The notes under the pieces were generated by a model. It had not been told where the DNA came from, ran no database searches, and was given only the letters and a program-made list of their open reading frames with translations. Both the position numbers and the translations under genes were made by a program. Positions 60,119 to 64,000 of a stretch of 64,000 nucleotides of DNA are shown one piece after another (the stretch's first letter is position 1; the number at the start of each line of letters is the position of its first letter). Source of the stretch: Stappia sp. TSB10P1A (GTDB lineage Bacteria; Pseudomonadota; Alphaproteobacteria; Rhizobiales; Stappiaceae); assembly GCF_900185725.1 (NCBI RefSeq), contig NZ_FYAU01000005.1, positions 55,129 through 119,128 on the forward strand, in the 5' to 3' direction.

Positions 60119-61255
60119 ATGGCTCGCACTCGCCCCATCTACGTACCGGCGCTTCGCCTGAAGCAGGGCGAGTATCGCGGCCTGCAGCGCCTCGCGCCCG
60201 ACGTGGCGGACAAGATCATCCCGCATCTCGTCGTTCCTCCTCCCAAAGAGCGCGACCCGGAGAAACACCGGTTCCTCACCAAGGACGAGATCGTCTACGA
60301 GACGGGGCGACGGATCGCCGATCACTGGAAAATGCGTGACGCCTTCCTCGATGTGCGCTTCCTCTTTAGTGAGTTCGGAGAAGCGGAGTGCGTTGAGTGG
60401 CTGCCCAGGATGTTCGATGTAGCGCGCAAGGCCCATGCCCAGCCTATCCCCGTCCTGAGGCTGGCTGATGCTCTCGGACCTCGGGCAGCGGCTTTTCGTC
60501 TGGCCTTGGCAACCGAGGCCGCGACAAACGTCGCGATACGGGTGGAATCGGGCGAAGTCGATAGGGAGCTCGGCGGCCGCCTGACTGCGGCTGTGTCTGC
60601 GCTCGGCGTGACCCCAGAGAGGTGCGCGGTTCTGGCGGACTTCTCAGACGCCGACTTCTCTGACGCGCTCGCGGTTGCCGGCATTGCTCAAGCTGCCCTC
60701 GAGGACCTGCAAGGCATTGGCCGCTGGCGTCATGTGGTATTCCAGGGCACAAACTACCCCGAGGTGAACCCTGCGGAGCCGAACGGCCACATGATCATCC
60801 CCCGCAACGAGTGGCTTGCTTGGAAGGAGGCGATCAAGCTCGACGGGACCTCGCCCGAGCACTTGGTGTTCGGTGACTACGGAGCAGACTCTGCAAAATT
60901 TGAGTTCAAGAAAGCCTCCGGTGGCATTCCGATACGGCACTATCGGTACACGACCTTCGACTGTTGGCTCGTCGTCCGGGGCTCAGCTGAGGGACAGGCC
61001 GAGGCTGTCATGCGGGACGTCTGCGAGCGCATCCTGAGAAGCGGCAAGTTCGCCGGGCGGGGCTTTAGCTCAGCCGACGACTACATCTTCAAGACGGCTA
61101 AGGGTTGGGACGGTCCAGGTAATGGCTCGACGTGGCGCGAGATCAACACGACCCACCACATCACGCGCGTAGTCCGAGACATAGGCGGAATCAAGGGGAT
61201 GACCTTCACGGAGGCAACCTTTAGCGACCCTGCCGATCAGCTATCGTTTATCTAG
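60119..61255 (+). CDS. Beta-family protein (phage T4 beta-like)
   Basis: 378 aa. The N-terminus YVPALRLKQGEYRGLQRLAP and the C-terminal WREINTTHHITRVVRDIG are the conserved ends of the Beta protein family (Pfam Beta_protein), whose biochemical role is unknown. It is coupled to the XRE-ImmA/IrrE gene; this pairing recurs in mobile and defence islands as I remember them. Toxin/effector with a regulator-protease is a reasonable hypothesis. Confidence 0.83.
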   Translation: MARTRPIYVPALRLKQGEYRGLQRLAPDVADKIIPHLVVPPPKERDPEKHRFLTKDEIVYETGRRIADHWKMRDAFLDVRFLFSEFGEAECVEWLPRMFDVARKAHAQPIPVLRLADALGPRAAAFRLALATEAATNVAIRVESGEVDRELGGRLTAAVSALGVTPERCAVLADFSDADFSDALAVAGIAQAALEDLQGIGRWRHVVFQGTNYPEVNPAEPNGHMIIPRNEWLAWKEAIKLDGTSPEHLVFGDYGADSAKFEFKKASGGIPIRHYRYTTFDCWLVVRGSAEGQAEAVMRDVCERILRSGKFAGRGFSSADDYIFKTAKGWDGPGNGSTWREINTTHHITRVVRDIGGIKGMTFTEATFSDPADQLSFI

Positions 61256-61404
61256 CGTGGACCTGATCCCGATGTAGCATTGCGCAACAGCGGCTTTTGG
61301 GGGCGCCGATAGTGACCTTCGAACGCCCGCATCGGCGTCGCCTGCTGCCATCGCGCTCCTCCTGGCATGTCATGGCAGATCGGACGCCGTTTCCGGCACA
61401 ATTA

Positions 61405-62586
61405 TCAGTCCACGACCTGGGATTGCCGCGACAGGAGCAAGGCCAAAGCCGCCGAGACTGCGCCGAAGGCGCATGTGCCGGTCCAGCCCCAGGCGGCATA
61501 GGCCGCGCCGCCGATGCCCGCTCCGACCGCGCCTCCGGCGAGCATGGTCGCCATGAACACGGTGTTGAGCCGGCTGCGGGCGGTCGGATCGAGCGCATAG
61601 ACGCGCGCCTGGTTGGCGACCTGCGAGGACTGCACGGCAAGGTCCAGAACCAGAATGCCGACAACGAGGCCAAGGAGGGAGCCCTGCCAAAGCCCGAAGA
61701 TGACGAAGGCGAGCAACACGAAACCCGCGCCGGTCGAGACCACCACGGCCGGCCCGCGCTTGTCCGCAAAGCCCCCGGCGATCGGCGCGGCGAGCGCGCC
61801 GGCAACCCCGACAAGCGCCAGCAGGCCGACCGCCGTTCCGCCAAGCCGATAGGGCGGATCGGACAGCAGCAGCGCCAGCGTCGACCAGAAGCCGATGAAC
61901 GCCGCGAAGATCAGGAACTGCACCGCAACCGCGCGCCGCAGAACGCCATGCGTGCGCACCAGCGTCCATAGGGACCCGAGCAGGCGCGGATAGCTCAAGT
62001 CGGTTGTTGGCGGCACACGGGGCAGCCAGAGCGCCAGCGCCGCGCCGATGGCGATCATCAGCACTGCCGCGAACCAGAACACGACAGGCCAGCCCCAGGC
62101 GTCCGAGATCGTGCCGCTGATCGTACGGGCAAGCAGGATGCCGATCAGGATGCCGCCCGTCACCGTGCCGAGAATGCGCCCGCGCTCCGCAGGCGGAGCC
62201 AGATGCACGGCAAGCGGGACGATCTGTTGCGCCACCGTGGCGAACAGGCCCACGGCGAGGCTGGCCACCGCGAGCCACACAAAGCCGGGCGAGACGGCCG
62301 CGCCGATGAGAGCCGCCACCAGAGCGCCCGTGGTCGCAAGAATAAGCGACTTGCGCTCCAGCCGGTCGCCGAGCGGCGCGAGGAACAGCACGCCGATCGC
62401 GTTGCCCGCCTGTGTCAGCACCGGCACGATGGCGGCGGCCCCGGCCGCCAGCCCGAAATCCGCCGTCAGATGGCCGAGGAAGGCCTGGTTGTAGTAGCTG
62501 TTGGCGACGGCCGCTCCAGCGCCGACCGCCAGAAGGCGGACCAGGGCGGCGGACAGGTGATCGGATCGGGGAAGGTTGGTTTGCAT
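61405..62586 (-). CDS. MFS transporter
   Basis: 393 aa from ATG 62586 (ATG 62622 upstream overlaps the operator region). Twelve helices; AVANSYYNQAFLGHLTADFG at the start and the loop motif APLGDRLERKSLILATTGAL are those of the YnfM/sugar-efflux-like MFS branch. It is divergent from the LysR gene with a palindrome between and is probably LysR-controlled. Substrate unknown. Confidence 0.9.
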   Translation of the reverse strand: MQTNLPRSDHLSAALVRLLAVGAGAAVANSYYNQAFLGHLTADFGLAAGAAAIVPVLTQAGNAIGVLFLAPLGDRLERKSLILATTGALVAALIGAAVSPGFVWLAVASLAVGLFATVAQQIVPLAVHLAPPAERGRILGTVTGGILIGILLARTISGTISDAWGWPVVFWFAAVLMIAIGAALALWLPRVPPTTDLSYPRLLGSLWTLVRTHGVLRRAVAVQFLIFAAFIGFWSTLALLLSDPPYRLGGTAVGLLALVGVAGALAAPIAGGFADKRGPAVVVSTGAGFVLLAFVIFGLWQGSLLGLVVGILVLDLAVQSSQVANQARVYALDPTARSRLNTVFMATMLAGGAVGAGIGGAAYAAWGWTGTCAFGAVSAALALLLSRQSQVVD

Positions 62587-62643
62587 GCGCGGCAGACATA
62601 CATTTCGGCCCTGCCCGCACAAATGATATCTCTTGTCGAACGA

Positions 62644-62658
62644 TTTAGCTCAGCTAAA
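62644..62658. promoter_or_regulatory. Candidate LysR operator
   Basis: TTTAGCT-C-AGCTAAA is a perfect palindrome with seven-base arms, 10 bp before the LysR start and between the divergent MFS and LysR genes. Confidence 0.65.
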
Positions 62659-62667
62659 CTCAAGAGC

Positions 62668-63525
62668 ATGACGTTGCCCGTTTCCCTTGGTGCGCTGCGC
62701 ACCTTCGTCGAGGTCGGCCGGCACGGCAGCATCAAGCGCGCCGCGCAGGAGCTGAACGTGACGCCGGGGGCCGTCAGCCAGCAGGTCAAGGCGCTGGAAG
62801 CGCGCTTCGGTGTCCGGCTTCTCGAGCGCGGCAACCGCGAGGTGAAGCTGTCCGCGCATGGCCTGCGCCTGTTCGGCAAGGTCGCTCCGGGCTTCGAGCA
62901 GATCGACGCCGCCGTGCAACTGTTCGAGGATCGGCGGCCAAGCCCGCGTTCGCTGGTCGTCAGCACCACCCCGTCCTTTGCCGCGTGCTGGCTCACGCCC
63001 CGCCTTGGCCGCTTCGCCGCGCAGCATCCCGAGGTCGAGCTCCGGATCGAGACCTCGGTGCAGCTCGCCGACATGACGACCGGGGGAGTGGACGTCGCGA
63101 TACGGCACGGCTCCGGCGACTATCCCGGTTTGGATGCCGCTTTGCTGTTTGCCCCCCGGCTCATTGCAGTCGGCAGTCCGTCGCTCTTGATCGATGGTCC
63201 TCTGACCGATCCGGCCGACTGCCTTCGCTATCCGCTTCTGCAGGATCGCGACCGCGCGGACTGGCCGGCCTGGTTTGAGGCGCATGGCGTCGGGCCGGCC
63301 CGCAATGCGACGAAGGGGCCGAGCTATGCCGACGACGCCCTGCTGATCCAGGGCGTCATTGCCGGCCAGGGCCTTGCCGTCGTGCGGGATGTTTATGCCG
63401 CCCGCGATCTGGAGGCCGGGAGCATCATGCTGGCGATCGATGCGCCCATTCGGGCGAAGGCGGGATATTTCGCCGTGGTGCAGCCGGCTAGGATGACCGT
63501 GCCGAAGATCGCGGCATTCCTGTAA
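62668..63525 (+). CDS. LysR-family regulator (GcvA-like)
   Basis: 285 aa from ATG 62668. HTH: LRTFVEVGRHGSIKRAAQEL and VTPGAVSQQVKALEARFGVR. The effector domain has the GcvA-type RSLVVSTTPSFAACWLTPRL and VDVAIRHGSGDYPGLDA. Divergent from the MFS gene, with a palindrome 10 bp upstream. Longer in-frame starts (for example 62623) would run across that operator. Confidence 0.9.
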   Translation: MTLPVSLGALRTFVEVGRHGSIKRAAQELNVTPGAVSQQVKALEARFGVRLLERGNREVKLSAHGLRLFGKVAPGFEQIDAAVQLFEDRRPSPRSLVVSTTPSFAACWLTPRLGRFAAQHPEVELRIETSVQLADMTTGGVDVAIRHGSGDYPGLDAALLFAPRLIAVGSPSLLIDGPLTDPADCLRYPLLQDRDRADWPAWFEAHGVGPARNATKGPSYADDALLIQGVIAGQGLAVVRDVYAARDLEAGSIMLAIDAPIRAKAGYFAVVQPARMTVPKIAAFL

Positions 63526-63904
63526 CCCGCAAGAACAGTTGGCAATTGACGGGGAGATCCGGGGAGACCCGAGGAGGGCCGGAAACAGGCAGAGACACCG
63601 TGGGAAATCAAGGATTTGTGCGGGGTTTGACGGGGTTGTGCGGCGGAAAGCCGCGTGCCGTTGATCGGATCGGCCGCGCAAGATCACTTGGCAATTGGAG
63701 CCGAAAAAAGCCGGTTGGCGCCGAGTTTCCCAAGTTAAAAATGGCAGAAATCTGCCAATCGTCGATTTGATGGTGGGAACAGAAATGCCGGATAGGCGGC
63801 TTCGTTCCCACCATGAAAAAACGGCTGATTTCTGCCGAAGTCGGCCTAAATCCGTGTTTTACGACGCGATGATGGTGGGAAATTTCAAATCGCGCCGAAA
63901 GCGC
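63526..63904. other. Repeat-rich gap
   Basis: No gene. It holds TTGGCAATTG twice (63539-63548, 63688-63697), a TGGCAGA-AA-TCTGCCA palindrome (63742-63757) and a larger inverted repeat (63770-63814), plus a third partial GATGGTGGGAA copy near 63869. These may be regulatory sites for the HTH gene at the window edge. Confidence 0.45.
63770..63814. repeat. Inverted repeat with 11-bp arms
   Basis: ATGGTGGGAAC (63770-63780) and GTTCCCACCAT (63804-63814) are exact complements separated by 23 bp. The half site ATGGTGGGAA recurs near 63870, so three related sites lie within 110 bp. Confidence 0.85.
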
Positions 63905-64000
63905 CTATTCGACGGGCTCCAGGCCGGCCAGCAGCGCGGCCAGGGCGAGGCGCAGCTCGCCGGTCTCAGGGATTGGCTTGGTGCCGCGCTCCCATGTGGA
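63905..64000 (-). CDS. 3' end of an HTH-type regulator (partial)
   Basis: The last 31 residues of a - strand gene, with its stop at 63905-63907 and its 5' part beyond the window. STWERGTKPIPETGELRLAL is the end of a Cro/CI-like helix-turn-helix domain (W-E-R-G-x-x-x-I-P) with a short leucine-rich tail. The identification rests on this short stretch only. Confidence 0.55.
   Translation of the reverse strand, partial: STWERGTKPIPETGELRLALAALLAGLEPVE

Noticed and set aside
1..64000. rRNA, tRNA and CRISPR features
   Set aside because: No tRNA-like cloverleaf with a CCA end, no rRNA stretch and no regularly spaced repeats were noticed; a covariance-model scan would be needed to exclude small RNAs.

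Overview
The window is high-GC, densely coded DNA from an alphaproteobacterium. The evidence is the aioXSRBA-moeA arsenite-oxidation locus in the order typical of Rhizobiales/Rhodobacterales-like genomes, several TRAP and Dpp-type uptake systems, and many LysR/GntR/MarR regulators. No rRNA, tRNA, CRISPR array or integrase was seen.

Layout. 0-12 kb: an aldehyde dehydrogenase and a complete Dpp/Opp-type ABC importer (+ strand) face an FAD oxidoreductase, a RidA protein and an ornithine-cyclodeaminase-like protein (- strand). They look like an uptake and catabolism unit for an amine or amino-acid derivative, with an AraC regulator alongside. 12-14 kb: a divergent DHA2 MFS exporter/TetR pair. 14-22 kb: a TRAP transporter, a GntR regulator, and an operon of gentisate-type dioxygenase, fumarylacetoacetase-like hydrolase, nitrilase and maleate isomerase. 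Together these can take a hydroxylated aromatic acid through maleylpyruvate and maleate to fumarate. 22-24.7 kb: a DsbA-like/SMR/SMR/deaminase/MarR operon with three similar operator-like sites. 25.2-33.2 kb: aioX-aioS-aioR-aioB-aioA-moeA, read on the - strand. 33.5-34.7 kb: a Tat-exported nitroreductase-like protein.

34.8-51.3 kb is the outstanding region. It appears to be an undescribed peptide-based (RiPP or peptide-scaffold) pathway joined to corrinoid chemistry. On the + strand are a 67-residue candidate precursor ending in Ala-Cys-Trp, an ATP-grasp ligase, and a large protein with caspase/gingipain-like His and Cys motifs plus a zinc ribbon. Facing them is a nine-gene - strand operon: a SPASM radical-SAM maturase, a HemN/HemW-like radical SAM protein, an AmrS-like radical SAM protein, a SAM methyltransferase, an HgcA-HgcB-like fusion (corrinoid domain, four membrane helices, two 4Fe-4S clusters), a DUF2817/M14-like peptidase, a GNAT acyltransferase, a ThiF-E1/alpha-beta-hydrolase fusion and a second hydrolase. 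A ribbon-helix-helix-like protein lies in the middle and an EamA exporter at the edge. The element TTGGTACCAA (two exact copies, one with a single mismatch) stands before the precursor, the maturase operon and the exporter, which argues that they form one regulon.

51.3-56.7 kb holds a decayed adaptor/RND efflux remnant and two regulator-controlled redox units (MarR/MDR reductase; LysR with AhpD-like, DUF1348 and PNPOx-like proteins). 56.7-61.3 kb looks like an acquired patch: a 37-bp hairpin, direct repeats, a low-GC GIY-YIG-like gene, a truncated cytochrome b, and an XRE-ImmA/IrrE plus Beta-family gene pair resembling defence cargo. 61.4-64 kb holds a divergent MFS/LysR pair, a repeat-rich gap, and the 3' end of an HTH-like gene cut by the window edge.
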